64,000 nucleotides of DNA from Constrictibacter sp. MBR-5. Its GTDB lineage: Bacteria; Pseudomonadota; Alphaproteobacteria; JAJUGE01. The notes below the pieces were generated by a model. It saw nothing but the letters and a program-made list of their open reading frames with translations. It did not search any database and was not told the DNA's origin. Position numbers and translations under genes: made by a program. The stretch lies in assembly GCF_040549485.1 (NCBI RefSeq), contig NZ_JBEPTK010000014.1, positions 62,001-126,000 of the forward strand, in the 5' to 3' direction. Of the stretch, positions 24,939 through 33,386 are shown piece by piece (within the stretch, counting starts at the first letter, position 1; every line of letters starts with the position of its first letter).

Positions 24939-25943
24939 ATGCGTATCATAAAGTCCGTCGCCGCAGCCGCTGCGGCGACCGCGTTCGTGTGCGCCGGTGC
25001 CGCACAGGCGCAGGAATTCAAGGACGTCAAGGTTCCGCAGACCATCAACGTCGTCGTCGCCTACAGCGCGGGCGGCAGTTCGGACGTGCTGGTGCGGACG
25101 GCCCTGCCCTATTTCGAGCAGGCGATCCAGGAACTGAGCGGCCAGAAGCCGAACATGATCGTCAAGAACGTGCCGGGCGCCGGCGGCGAGGTCGGCTGGG
25201 CGACGATGGCTCGCGCCGAACCCGACGGCAGCACCATCGGCATCATCAACCTGCCGAGCATCGCCATCATCCAGGCGTCGCGGAAGGTGCCCTACGCGCC
25301 CTACACCGAGACCTTCGTGCCGATCGGCGTGGACGTGATCGACCCGAACGTCATCACCGTCAACGACCAGTACAAGGGCCTGAAGGAGGTCATGGAGCAG
25401 GCCAAGAAGGAGCCGGGCTCGGTGACCATCGGCTCGGACGGTCCGCTGTCGGACGACCATCTCGGCGTCTACGCCATCCAGGACGCGACGGACACCAAGT
25501 TCGCCTTCATTCCGTACAACGGCTCGGCGCCGGCCAACCGCGCGTTCCTGTCGAAGGAAGTGGGCGTCAGCGTCGGCAACGTCATCGACTACATGCAGAC
25601 GAAGGATTCGTCGGTGGACGCCGCCATCCTGGCGGACGAGCGCTATGCGATGATCCCCGACGTGCCGACCTTCAAGGAGAAGACCGGCATGGACGTGACC
25701 ACCGGCGGTTCGACCCGCGGCTGGGTCACCCTGAAGGGAGCCCCGGAGAAGCTGGTCGAACTCTACCGCGCCGCGTTCCAGCGGTTCGCCCAGAACCCGA
25801 AGTGGCAGGAAGACGCGAAGAAGCGCAACGTCACCCTGGTCGAGCCGAAGGTCGGCGACGAATTCGGCGCGATCATGAAGCGCACCAGCGACGACGTCGA
25901 TCGCCTGCTCGAGTACTTCAAGCAGGGCGGCTACCTGAAGTAG
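24939..25943 (+). CDS. tctC: Tripartite tricarboxylate transporter binding protein TctC
   Basis: 334 residues. GGGAGGAG at 24921-24928 precedes both GTG 24933 and ATG 24939; the ATG gives MRIIKSVAAAAAATAFVCAG, a clear signal peptide cut after AQA (about 22). The Bug/TctC fold is recognisable by INVVVAYSAGGSSDVLVRT, VKNVPGAGGEVGWATMARAEPDGSTIG and the FIPYNGSAPANRAFLS segment. It captures small carboxylic acids in the periplasm for TctAB. The ligand is unknown. Two strong hairpins separate it from tctB, which would allow more binding protein than transporter. Confidence 0.9.
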   Translation: MRIIKSVAAAAAATAFVCAGAAQAQEFKDVKVPQTINVVVAYSAGGSSDVLVRTALPYFEQAIQELSGQKPNMIVKNVPGAGGEVGWATMARAEPDGSTIGIINLPSIAIIQASRKVPYAPYTETFVPIGVDVIDPNVITVNDQYKGLKEVMEQAKKEPGSVTIGSDGPLSDDHLGVYAIQDATDTKFAFIPYNGSAPANRAFLSKEVGVSVGNVIDYMQTKDSSVDAAILADERYAMIPDVPTFKEKTGMDVTTGGSTRGWVTLKGAPEKLVELYRAAFQRFAQNPKWQEDAKKRNVTLVEPKVGDEFGAIMKRTSDDVDRLLEYFKQGGYLK

Positions 25944-25950
25944 GCCGCAC

Positions 25951-26006
25951 GGCGGGCCGCCGCGCGCGGCCCGCCCGCGCTCCGGGCGCCGCAGGACGCG
26001 GCGCCC
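25951..26006 (+). terminator. Two GC-rich hairpins between tctC and tctB (attenuator/processing)
   Basis: Hairpin 1: arms 25951-25960 and 25966-25975, a perfect 10-bp stem with 5-base loop. Hairpin 2: arms 25984-25992 and 25998-26006, a perfect 9-bp stem with 5-base loop. They start 8 bases after the tctC stop. No U-run follows, so they more likely cause partial termination or protect the tctC mRNA 3' end than stop transcription fully. Confidence 0.6.
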
Positions 26007-26037
26007 GCTTCTCCTTACACATTCCGATGAGGCTGCA

Positions 26038-26226
26038 ATGCCCAGGCTCGGCAGCGATGCGATTGCCGCCGTCGTTCTCATCATTCTCGGCATACTCGGC
26101 TGGATCGAAGCCAGCAGCTATCCGGAGCAGGCCGGCGTCTGGCCGAAATGGATGCTGGGCGCGCTGATCGCCCTTTCGGTCGTGCTGCTCGTCCAGTCGC
26201 TGCTCAAGGGTCGAAAGCCGTCATGA
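26038..26226 (+). CDS. TctB N-terminal half (split small subunit)
   Basis: 62 residues with two hydrophobic segments (about 8-22 and 38-54): MPRLGSDAIAAVVLIILGILGWIEASSYPEQAGVWPKW. This is the N-terminal part of TctB (PF07331-like), where 'FP.......WP......L' precedes the second membrane helix; whole TctB has about 150 residues and four helices. Its TGA overlaps the ATG of the next ORF (ATGA, 26223-26226), which carries the rest. The two frames differ by -1. Confidence 0.65.
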   Translation: MPRLGSDAIAAVVLIILGILGWIEASSYPEQAGVWPKWMLGALIALSVVLLVQSLLKGRKPS

Positions 26227-26462
26227 CCGCCAGCGATCTCCGCGTCGCCGTCACGGTGGCGCTACTGGCGGGCTATGCGCTGCTGGTCCCCGTGGTCGGC
26301 TTCTTCACCGCGAGTGCCGCGTTCCTGCTGATCCACATGTCCTTTCTCGGCGTGCGCAAGCCGGTCTGGCTGATCGCCGTCACCGCCGGGCTGCTGCTGG
26401 TCGCCTGGGCCGTGTTCGAGTGGTTCCTGAACGTGCCCCTGCCGCACGGCATGATCTATTGA
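26223..26462 (+). CDS. TctB C-terminal half (split small subunit)
   Basis: 79 residues from ATG 26223, with two or three membrane helices: VAVTVALLAGYALLVPVVGFFTASAAFLLIHMSFLGVRKP and VTAGLLLVAWAVFEWFLNVPLP, ending HGMIY. 'G.....F.......LG.R......' and 'F...L.V.LP.G' are the C-terminal signatures of TctB. Together with the preceding 62-residue ORF it makes a complete TctB. It is either a natural split with coupled translation or an old or sequencing frameshift. tctA follows 7 bases after the stop. Confidence 0.65.
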   Translation: MTASDLRVAVTVALLAGYALLVPVVGFFTASAAFLLIHMSFLGVRKPVWLIAVTAGLLLVAWAVFEWFLNVPLPHGMIY

Positions 26463-26469
26463 GGCGCCG

Positions 26470-27987
26470 ATGTTCGACCTGATCATCGCAGGCATGGGTG
26501 ACGCGTTCGAGCCCATGAACCTGCTGCTCGTCTTCGCCGGCGCCGTCCTCGGCACGGTGTTCGGCGCCACGCCCGGCGTGTCCGCCACGCTCAGCATGGC
26601 GCTGCTCGTTCCGCTGACCTTCGGCATGACGCCGGTGCACGGCCTGTCCTTCCTGGGCGGCGTCTATTGCGGCGCCATCTACGGCGGCTCGATCTCCAGC
26701 ATCCTGATCAACGTGCCCGGCACGCCCGCCGCCGTCGCGACGATGCTCGACGGCTACGAACTGACCAAGAAGGGGCAGGCCGGCAAGGCGCTGGGCGGTG
26801 CGATCACCGCCTCGTTCTTCGGCGGCCAGATCGGCGTGCTGGTGCTGCTGGTCGCCGCACCGCTGGTCGCCGCGGCGGCGCTGCACATCCGCTCGGCCGA
26901 GTTCTTCTGGATCGTCGTCTTCGCCATGAGCACGGTCGGCGCCATCGGCGGCGGTTCGGTCACCAAGGGCCTGATCGCCGCGGTCCTGGGCCTGATCCTG
27001 GGCGCCGTCGGCACGCATCCGTTCACCGGCTCGCTGCGCTTCACCTTCGACCTGCCGGCGCTCTACGAGGGCTTCCCGGTCATCGTCGGCATCGTCGGCC
27101 TCTTCTCGATCAGCCAGGTCCTCTATCTCTGCCACGGCCGCGGCATGGACAAGCAGATCGACATTCCGACGATCGGCTCGCTCTGGCCCGGCTGGGCGCA
27201 GATCATGAAGGTCAAGGCGACCTACATCCGCTCGGCCGTCATCGGCACGTTCGTCGGGCTGCTGCCCGGGGCGGGCGCGGACATCGCCTCCTTCATCGGC
27301 CGCAACGAGGCGCAGCGCTTCTCGAAGAACCCGGAGGAATACGGCAAGGGGTCCTACGAGGGCGTCGTCGGCGCCGAGGCGGCGAACAACGCCGTCGTCG
27401 GCGGCAGCCTCGTGCCGGCCCTGACGCTGGGCATTCCGGGCAACGCGGTCAGCACGGCGCTGATGGGCGGCCTGCTGATCCACGGCCTGCTGCCGGGCCC
27501 GCGGCTGTTCACCGAGCAGGCGGGGATCATCTACCCGTTCATCCTGAGCCTGTTCGCCGCCAACCTGTTCTTCGCGCTCGCGGCCTTCGGCGGGCTGAAG
27601 TACTTGGCGAAGGTGGTGCTGATCCCGCAGGGCGTGCTGGCCGCGTCGGTCGCCGTGCTCTCGTTCCTGGGCGCCTACGCCTACCGGAACATGATGGAGG
27701 ACGTCTGGCTGATGCTCTTCCTGGGCGTCGTCGGCTACGTCCTGCGCCGCACCGGCTTCCCGCTGGCGCCGATCATCCTGGGCATCATCCTGGGGCCGCT
27801 CGCCGAGAGCAACCTGGAGCGGGTGATGACCATCGCCAACGCGCGGGGCATGTCGGCGATGCAGTATTTCATGAGCAACACGATCACCGTGGTGTTCATG
27901 GTGCTGACCGTCGCGGCACTGATCTACTCCGTGGTGCGGGAGATCCGCCACCATCGGTCCGGCAAGACGATGCTGACAGAGGAGTAA
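26470..27987 (+). CDS. tctA: Tripartite tricarboxylate transporter large permease TctA
   Basis: 505 residues, about 12 membrane helices, the usual TctA length. Signature blocks: GAVLGTVFGATPGVSATLSMALLVPLTFGM, the SSILINVPGTPAAVATMLDGYEL region, GTFVGLLPGAGADIASFI and ALTLGIPGNAVSTALMGGLLIHGL; the two 'PG' loops are symmetric in this family. It carries out sodium- or proton-coupled uptake of a carboxylate delivered by TctC. A short hairpin follows the stop. Confidence 0.93.
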   Translation: MFDLIIAGMGDAFEPMNLLLVFAGAVLGTVFGATPGVSATLSMALLVPLTFGMTPVHGLSFLGGVYCGAIYGGSISSILINVPGTPAAVATMLDGYELTKKGQAGKALGGAITASFFGGQIGVLVLLVAAPLVAAAALHIRSAEFFWIVVFAMSTVGAIGGGSVTKGLIAAVLGLILGAVGTHPFTGSLRFTFDLPALYEGFPVIVGIVGLFSISQVLYLCHGRGMDKQIDIPTIGSLWPGWAQIMKVKATYIRSAVIGTFVGLLPGAGADIASFIGRNEAQRFSKNPEEYGKGSYEGVVGAEAANNAVVGGSLVPALTLGIPGNAVSTALMGGLLIHGLLPGPRLFTEQAGIIYPFILSLFAANLFFALAAFGGLKYLAKVVLIPQGVLAASVAVLSFLGAYAYRNMMEDVWLMLFLGVVGYVLRRTGFPLAPIILGIILGPLAESNLERVMTIANARGMSAMQYFMSNTITVVFMVLTVAALIYSVVREIRHHRSGKTMLTEE

Positions 27988-28005
27988 TGCGGCGAGAGTC
28001 GCAGG

Positions 28006-28026
28006 CGGAAGGGGCGAACCCTTCCG
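28006..28026 (+). terminator. Hairpin after tctA
   Basis: Arms 28006-28013 and 28019-28026 pair perfectly (8 bp) around a 5-base loop GCGAA, starting 18 bases after the tctA stop. No T-run follows; weak terminator candidate. Confidence 0.4.
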
Positions 28027-28069
28027 TCGGTACCTCGTTTGCGCCGCGGGGGCCGACGAGGATTTTCCG

Positions 28070-29503
28070 ATGGGACCGCTTCTCCATTTCCGCGGCTGTG
28101 CCGGCGGCGCGTGGCGCCTGTCCGCGACGCTGACGAGCGACCACGAGCCGCCGCCGCTGCTGACCGGCGACGGCGGGCGGGCCGCCCCCGCACGCCTGAC
28201 CGACGAGCCCGGCGAAGCGGTCTGGCGTTACGACTTCGCCCTGGCCATGGGCCCGGAGCCGCGCGAGGCGACCTATGCGATCGGCGAGCGGTCCTGGCGG
28301 GTCGCGGTGCCCGCGATCGGCGGCGAACTGAGGGTCGCCTTCACCGCCTGCAACGGCGACGAGACCGAGGAAGGCGCGTGGACGACCGGACGTAACGAGC
28401 GCTGGACGCATCTGCACAGGCGCAACGAACGGGCGCCCTTCCATCTGCTGATCCAGGGCGGCGACCAGATCTATGCCGACGGCATGTGGCGGCGCATCCC
28501 GGCGCTGGCGCGGTGGAAGCGCCTGTCCCGGCGGTGGCAGGCGGAGACGCCGTACGGCGAGAGCCTGGACCGGGCGGTTCGCGCCGACTACCGGAAGATC
28601 TACACCACCGTCTTCGGCTATGCCGAGGTCGACGCCGTCACGGCGCGCGTCCCCTCGATCATGATGTGGGACGACCACGAGATCCTCGACGGCTGGGGCA
28701 GCCACCCGCCCGAACGCCAGGAATCGCCGGTCTATCGCGGGGTTTTCGCCGCGGCACGCGAGGCGTTTGCGCTGTTCCAGCTCGGCGCCCGTCCGGACGC
28801 GCTGCCCGACGGCTTCCTGCGCCGCGACGGCCGGCATTTCGGCAGCGCCTGGCGGATCGGCGACGTCGGGCTGATCGTCCCCGACCTGCGCAGCGTGCGC
28901 ACCCAGCGCCGGATCATGGACGATGTCGCCTGGGCCGATTTCCGGGCGGGGCTGGACCGGCTGGAGGGCTGCCGCCAGCTGCTGATCGTCTCGACGGTGC
29001 CGACGCTCAACGTCGACCTCTCGGCGATCGAGAGGGTCCTCATGGCGACGCCCGGCTACCAGTCCTACCAGGACGACCTGCGCGACCAGTGGCAGAGCCG
29101 GACGCACCGCAAGGAGTGGATGCGCTTCCTCGACGCGCTGCTGGATTTCGGCGAGCGCAACGATGCGACGGTCCTCTCCCTGTCGGGCGAGATCCACATC
29201 GGCTGCTACGGGAGGGCGCGGCGCGGCCGGGCGATGCTGCACCAGATGACCTCGTCCGGCATCGTCCACCCGCCGTCGCCGGGGCCGCTGGTCGCCTTCC
29301 TGAACTGGTGGGCACGCAAGACGAAGCGCCTGCCCAACGGCGCCGAGATGGAGATCCCGCCCTTCTTCAACGGCAGCCGCTATCTCGCGCGGCGCAACTG
29401 GCTGGAGCTGACCCTGCCGCCGGGCGGCGGCACGCAGGCGGTCTGGCATGCCGAGGGCGGCGGACACCATCCGCTGGAGATCGATGCGCCGGCCGCCCGC
29501 TGA
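28070..29503 (+). CDS. PhoD-like metallophosphatase
   Basis: 477 residues, cytoplasmic by appearance (no signal or Tat motif). It contains the PhoD/purple-acid-phosphatase-like metal motifs in order: VAFTACNGDE, QGGDQIYADGMW, IMMWDDHEILDGW and LSLSGEIHIGCYG. An N-terminal beta domain (about 1-95) precedes the catalytic part. PhoD family members hydrolyse phosphodiesters and phosphomonoesters; lack of an export signal makes alkaline phosphatase activity in the periplasm unlikely. Stand-alone gene, convergent with alkA 4 bases away. Confidence 0.8.
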   Translation: MGPLLHFRGCAGGAWRLSATLTSDHEPPPLLTGDGGRAAPARLTDEPGEAVWRYDFALAMGPEPREATYAIGERSWRVAVPAIGGELRVAFTACNGDETEEGAWTTGRNERWTHLHRRNERAPFHLLIQGGDQIYADGMWRRIPALARWKRLSRRWQAETPYGESLDRAVRADYRKIYTTVFGYAEVDAVTARVPSIMMWDDHEILDGWGSHPPERQESPVYRGVFAAAREAFALFQLGARPDALPDGFLRRDGRHFGSAWRIGDVGLIVPDLRSVRTQRRIMDDVAWADFRAGLDRLEGCRQLLIVSTVPTLNVDLSAIERVLMATPGYQSYQDDLRDQWQSRTHRKEWMRFLDALLDFGERNDATVLSLSGEIHIGCYGRARRGRAMLHQMTSSGIVHPPSPGPLVAFLNWWARKTKRLPNGAEMEIPPFFNGSRYLARRNWLELTLPPGGGTQAVWHAEGGGHHPLEIDAPAAR

Positions 29504-29507
29504 CGGC

Positions 29508-30161
29508 TCACGGCATCTTGCGGTAGTAGTGCCAGAGCAGGATCGCGGCGACGCTGCGCCAGGGCCGCCAGGCTTCGGCCAGCGCGTCCATCTCGGCGAA
29601 GGTCGGGCGCGACGGCAGGTTCTTGATCTTCTGCGCGGCGACGGCGAGGGCCAAGTCCTGCGCCGGCCAGACGTCCGGCCGGCCGAGCGCGAACAGCAGG
29701 TAGACCTCCGCCGTCCAGCGGCCGATCCCCTTCAGACGGACCAGTTCCGCCAGCGCCGCGTCGTCCGGCAGGTCCGCCAGCGCATCCAGGTCGCAGGCGC
29801 CGGACGCGACCGCCTCGGCGAGGCCGCGCGCGTAGGCCAGCTTCGGGCGGCTGAAACCCAGGCCGCGGACCGCCTCCTCGTCGAGGGCGAGGAAGCCCTC
29901 GGCGCTCACCGGGTGCAAGGCGGCCTCGAGCCGTGCCCAGATCGCCCGAGCCGAGGCCGCGGACACCTGCTGCGCCACGATCGCCCGCAGCAGCGTCGGG
30001 AACCCCGGCTCGCGCAGTTCGAAGGCGGGCTCGCCCGCCTCGGCGGCGGCGCGGCCCATGTCGGGATCGGCGGCGGACAGCGCCGCCAGCCCCTCGCGCC
30101 ACAGGCGGACGGCGTCGCCGCGTGCGGGATTGACGTGGGCGGAGGCGGTGGAAGCGGTCAT
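29508..30161 (-). CDS. alkA: DNA-3-methyladenine glycosylase II (AlkA type)
   Basis: 217 residues. HhH-GPD glycosylase core: LRAIVAQQVSAASARAIWARLEA, GFSRPKLAYARGLAEAV, the helix-hairpin-helix LVRLKGIGRWTAEVYLLFALGRP and the catalytic aspartate in VWPAQDLAL. It lacks the N-terminal domain of E. coli AlkA, like the many short AlkA/Mag1 proteins. It removes 3-methylated purines from alkylated DNA. Divergent from a haloalkane dehalogenase with 74 bases between starts. Confidence 0.9.
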   Translation of the reverse strand: MTASTASAHVNPARGDAVRLWREGLAALSAADPDMGRAAAEAGEPAFELREPGFPTLLRAIVAQQVSAASARAIWARLEAALHPVSAEGFLALDEEAVRGLGFSRPKLAYARGLAEAVASGACDLDALADLPDDAALAELVRLKGIGRWTAEVYLLFALGRPDVWPAQDLALAVAAQKIKNLPSRPTFAEMDALAEAWRPWRSVAAILLWHYYRKMP

Positions 30162-30235
30162 GCTCCGACGATGACACGGCGTTGCCGGTCATGCCAGAAA
30201 CCGCTCAGATGCGCCCACGCAAAGAGGAGATGTCC

Positions 30236-31111
30236 ATGAGCGAACCGAGCGCCACCGACCCGCATCCGCGCAAGCGCGTCGCCGTCGGCGACACCGAGAT
30301 GACCTATGTCGACGTGGGCGAAGGCCGGAACGTCGTGTTCCTGCACGGCAATCCGACCTCGTCCTTCCTGTGGCGCAACGTGATCGCGCGCGTCGCGGGC
30401 AGTGCGCGCTGCCTGGCGCCCGACCTGGTCGGCATGGGCGCGTCGGGGCCGTCGAAGCGGGGCTACGCCTTCGCCGACCATGCCCATTATCTGGACGCCT
30501 GGTTCGACGCGCTGAAGCTCGACGGCGTCGTGCTGGTGGCGCACGACTGGGGCGGCGCGCTGGGTTTCGACTGGGCGCGGCGGCATCCCGAGCGGGTCGC
30601 CGGCGTCGCCTACATGGAGACGATCGTCCGGCCGCTGACCTGGGACGAGTGGCCGGAGAACGCGCGGGCTGTGTTCCAGGGCATGCGCTCGCCGGCGGGC
30701 GAGGCGATGGTCCTGGAGAAGAACGTCTTCGTCGAGCGCATCCTGCCGGCCAGCATCCTGCGCAAGCTGGCACCCGAGGAGATGGAGGCCTACCGAGCGC
30801 CCTTCCGCGAGGCGGGCGAGGTGCGGCGGCCGACGCTGACGTGGCCGCGGCAGATCCCGATCGAGGGCGAGCCGCCGGAGGTGGTGGAGACGGCCGAGGC
30901 CTATGCCGCCTTCATGGCGCAGTCGCCGATGCCGAAGCTGTTCGTCAATGCCGAGCCCGGCTCGATCCTGACGGGGGCGCAGCGCGACTTCTGCCGGACC
31001 TGGCCGAACCAGCGCGAGGTGACGGTGGCCGGGTCGCACTTCATCCAGGAGGATTCGCCCGCCGAGATCGGCGACGCGGTGGCGGCCTTCGTTGCCGGAC
31101 TCGGCCGCTAA
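30236..31111 (+). CDS. Haloalkane dehalogenase (HLD-II type)
   Basis: 291 residues from ATG 30236, chosen because GAGGAG lies 7 bases upstream; the ATG at 30230 is too close. Alpha/beta hydrolase with the complete dehalogenase set: HGNPTSSFLW (Asn39 as halide ligand), nucleophile Asp104 followed by Trp105 in VAHDWGGALG, catalytic acid Glu128 in YMETI, and catalytic His268 in GSHFIQEDSP. The acid position (after strand 6) and the Asn-Trp halide pair define subfamily II (DhaA/LinB/DmmA). It hydrolyses C-halogen bonds to alcohols. A perfect GC hairpin lies 18 bases after the stop. Confidence 0.92.
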   Translation: MSEPSATDPHPRKRVAVGDTEMTYVDVGEGRNVVFLHGNPTSSFLWRNVIARVAGSARCLAPDLVGMGASGPSKRGYAFADHAHYLDAWFDALKLDGVVLVAHDWGGALGFDWARRHPERVAGVAYMETIVRPLTWDEWPENARAVFQGMRSPAGEAMVLEKNVFVERILPASILRKLAPEEMEAYRAPFREAGEVRRPTLTWPRQIPIEGEPPEVVETAEAYAAFMAQSPMPKLFVNAEPGSILTGAQRDFCRTWPNQREVTVAGSHFIQEDSPAEIGDAVAAFVAGLGR

Positions 31112-31129
31112 CCACGGGCCGGACAGCGA

Positions 31130-31158
31130 TCGGCCCCGCGTGGGGAGCGCGGGGCCGA
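31130..31158 (+). terminator. Hairpin downstream of haloalkane dehalogenase
   Basis: Arms 31130-31140 and 31148-31158 pair perfectly over 11 bases around a 7-base loop, 18 bases after the stop codon. Followed by AAGG rather than T's, so termination strength is uncertain. Confidence 0.55.
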
Positions 31159-31336
31159 AAGGCAGGCAGGGCGCCCGCGGCGACCGCGCGGGAGGCGGCC
31201 GATGCGAGCATACGCCCGCATCGTGTCGGCCGTCGGTCGATCCGATGACAATCCCGGGACGGGTTACGGTCGCCCTTTACCGCGAAGCGCACGAGGCCGA
31301 CACTCGCCGTGCGCAACCTCCGGATGTCCGACAGCC

Positions 31337-33376
31337 GTGCCGATCTCCCGACGCCTGTTCATCGCCCTGACCGGTGCCGCGGGCGCGCTCGTCGGGACCG
31401 CCGCCGGTGCTCGCGGCACGGAACGCGACGCCACCGCAGCCGTCGAAACCGTCGAGGCGCTCCGCGCGGTGCCGCCGGGCGCGCGACGCGACGGCGCGGT
31501 GCGCCACGCGCTCGGCCGGCAGGTCCGCGGCGACGGCGGCGGCGGCGTCTTCTGGTGGGACGCGGCGGCCGCCGAGGCCGAGGACGGCGGCACCGTCTTC
31601 GCGCCGGTGGACGGCGGGACCGGACGGTGGCGGCGGCTGATCGACGGCGATTGGCAGGCCGCGTGGTTCGGCGTCCGGGCGGACGGCGTGACGGACGACG
31701 GTCCGGCCCTGACCCGTGCAATCGACGCGGCTGCAGGGCGCCGCCTGATGCTGCCGAAGGGGACGATCCGGATCTCGGCCTCCCTCGCCCCGACCGCATC
31801 CCGCTGGCACCTGCGCGGCCAGATGCCGGAGCGGGGGCAGTACCGCTCCGACAACACCACCGTCGTCGACGCCTCCGCGATCGGCGCGGGCGGCTGGCTG
31901 ATCCGCCGCTTCGACCGCGAGCCGCCGCTGCACGAGACGATCGGCCCCTTCGTCCATGCCGACATCGACTTCCGCCTGGGCGACACCCACGGCTTCGCCT
32001 TCGGCACCGCGGCCGAGGACGGGTCGCTCGACCCTGTGCGCTACGAGACGGTGCGCGACCGCCAGGGACAGAAATACGTTCACGGCGTGCGGTTCGAGGG
32101 GTGCCGGATCCGCGGCGGGATCGCGAAGCACGGTTCCGACGAAGGCGGGCGGATCGAGCGGAGCGGCCAGCGCCTGATCTTCCTGACCAAGTGCTTCGAG
32201 AGCACGATCGAAGACTGCACCCTGGTCGGCGGCGACGTCCAGGTCGAAACATGGGGCTGCGATGCGCCCGTGATCCGCAACGTCCGCTGCAACAACGGTC
32301 ATCTGCCCTTCCTGCTGCGCCGGTCGGGCTGGTTCGGCGTGCAGCACCGGCTGGCCGACATCCAGGCGGAGAGCTTCACCTTCGGCGCAGTCGTCTCGGA
32401 CGGGGTGCAGCTGGCGGCGACGCGGCTGCGCACCGAGGCGAACGTCCAGGGCCCGCCGCGCGGCGCCGGCCGCTTCGACCTGACGGCACAGGCAGGGATC
32501 ACGGCGCGTGTCCGGGCGGACGACGACCGGGTGATCCTGTCCGGCGATGCCGGCGGCATCCTGTTTCCCGGCCTGTCGCTGATCGAACTGCACGGGCCGG
32601 AGGGGCAGCGTGACACCTGCCTGGTGACGGCGGTCGACGGTGCCGCGGTGCGGGTCTGGTCGCGCGGCTTCGTCTTCACCTGGTCGGCCGCGGCGGCACG
32701 CGTCGTGCGGATCCACGGCTATGCGCTGCTGCACGGCGGGGCGCACGATGCCCTGATCGATACCAGCCATCCCGATTCATTCCCAAACGTCCCGACTTTC
32801 GTCTACCGGCCGGACAACGGCGCCATGTTCCTGACCGGCATCGGCAAGGTTCCCGGCTCGAACGGCGATGTCCGGTCGCTGGTCCTGGGCAACGTCGAGC
32901 CCGATCCGACGTCGACGCGCAAGCGGATGGGCTTCGCGAACTGCGCCGATACGGTGGTGGCGCCGGGATGGCATCCCTTCGTCACGGTCGACGCGCCGTT
33001 TCCTGGCCCGGCCGAGACGGCAACGCCGCAGCCGGACGCTTGGCTGTACAGCCCGCGCACCTGGGCGGCCGGCGGCATCCCCTTCCGGCGGGTCGAAGAC
33101 GAGACGGGGAGCCGGGCGGCCTGGCTGCTGCGCGCCGGCGCCCCGTTGGAGGTGCCCGTGCCGGGCGCGGCAGCGGCGGCGGCAGTTTTCGCGCGGTCAG
33201 CCAAGGACGGTGCGCGGTTGGTGGCGGGCGCGCACGGCGGCGAGACCCGGCACCCGCTGGATGCGGCGGCATGGACGCGGGTCGACCTCGGCCCGCTCGA
33301 AGCGGGCGACACGCTGCGGCTTTCGGCGGAGGGATCCCTGCTGGTCGCGGCGGTGCGGTTCCTACGCGCCCCCTGA
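31337..33376 (+). CDS. Tat-exported right-handed beta-helix protein (pectate lyase-like)
   Basis: 679 residues from GTG 31337; the frame is open from 31202, but only this start places the twin-arginine motif ISRRLFIALTGAAGALVG at the N-terminus. A linker and WFGVRADGVTDDGPALTRAIDAA (the Pectate_lyase_3 / phage-tailspike-head signature 'GA..DG.TDD..A...A') lead into a long solenoid with repeated short strands (VRFEGCRIRGGIAK, STIEDCTLVGGDVQVE, PVIRNVRCNNG). The C-terminus looks like a separate beta domain. No lyase residues could be assigned. Likely periplasmic or surface carbohydrate-binding or -cleaving; monocistronic, and no polysaccharide genes are nearby. Confidence 0.65.
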   Translation: MPISRRLFIALTGAAGALVGTAAGARGTERDATAAVETVEALRAVPPGARRDGAVRHALGRQVRGDGGGGVFWWDAAAAEAEDGGTVFAPVDGGTGRWRRLIDGDWQAAWFGVRADGVTDDGPALTRAIDAAAGRRLMLPKGTIRISASLAPTASRWHLRGQMPERGQYRSDNTTVVDASAIGAGGWLIRRFDREPPLHETIGPFVHADIDFRLGDTHGFAFGTAAEDGSLDPVRYETVRDRQGQKYVHGVRFEGCRIRGGIAKHGSDEGGRIERSGQRLIFLTKCFESTIEDCTLVGGDVQVETWGCDAPVIRNVRCNNGHLPFLLRRSGWFGVQHRLADIQAESFTFGAVVSDGVQLAATRLRTEANVQGPPRGAGRFDLTAQAGITARVRADDDRVILSGDAGGILFPGLSLIELHGPEGQRDTCLVTAVDGAAVRVWSRGFVFTWSAAAARVVRIHGYALLHGGAHDALIDTSHPDSFPNVPTFVYRPDNGAMFLTGIGKVPGSNGDVRSLVLGNVEPDPTSTRKRMGFANCADTVVAPGWHPFVTVDAPFPGPAETATPQPDAWLYSPRTWAAGGIPFRRVEDETGSRAAWLLRAGAPLEVPVPGAAAAAAVFARSAKDGARLVAGAHGGETRHPLDAAAWTRVDLGPLEAGDTLRLSAEGSLLVAAVRFLRAP

Positions 33377-33386
33377 CCGCGGAACC

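Noticed and set aside
26380-27954. Minus-strand open frame of 524 codons opposite tctA
   Set aside because: Antisense to a strongly conserved permease; composition (His/Asp/Arg-rich) is that of reversed codons, with no ribosome site.
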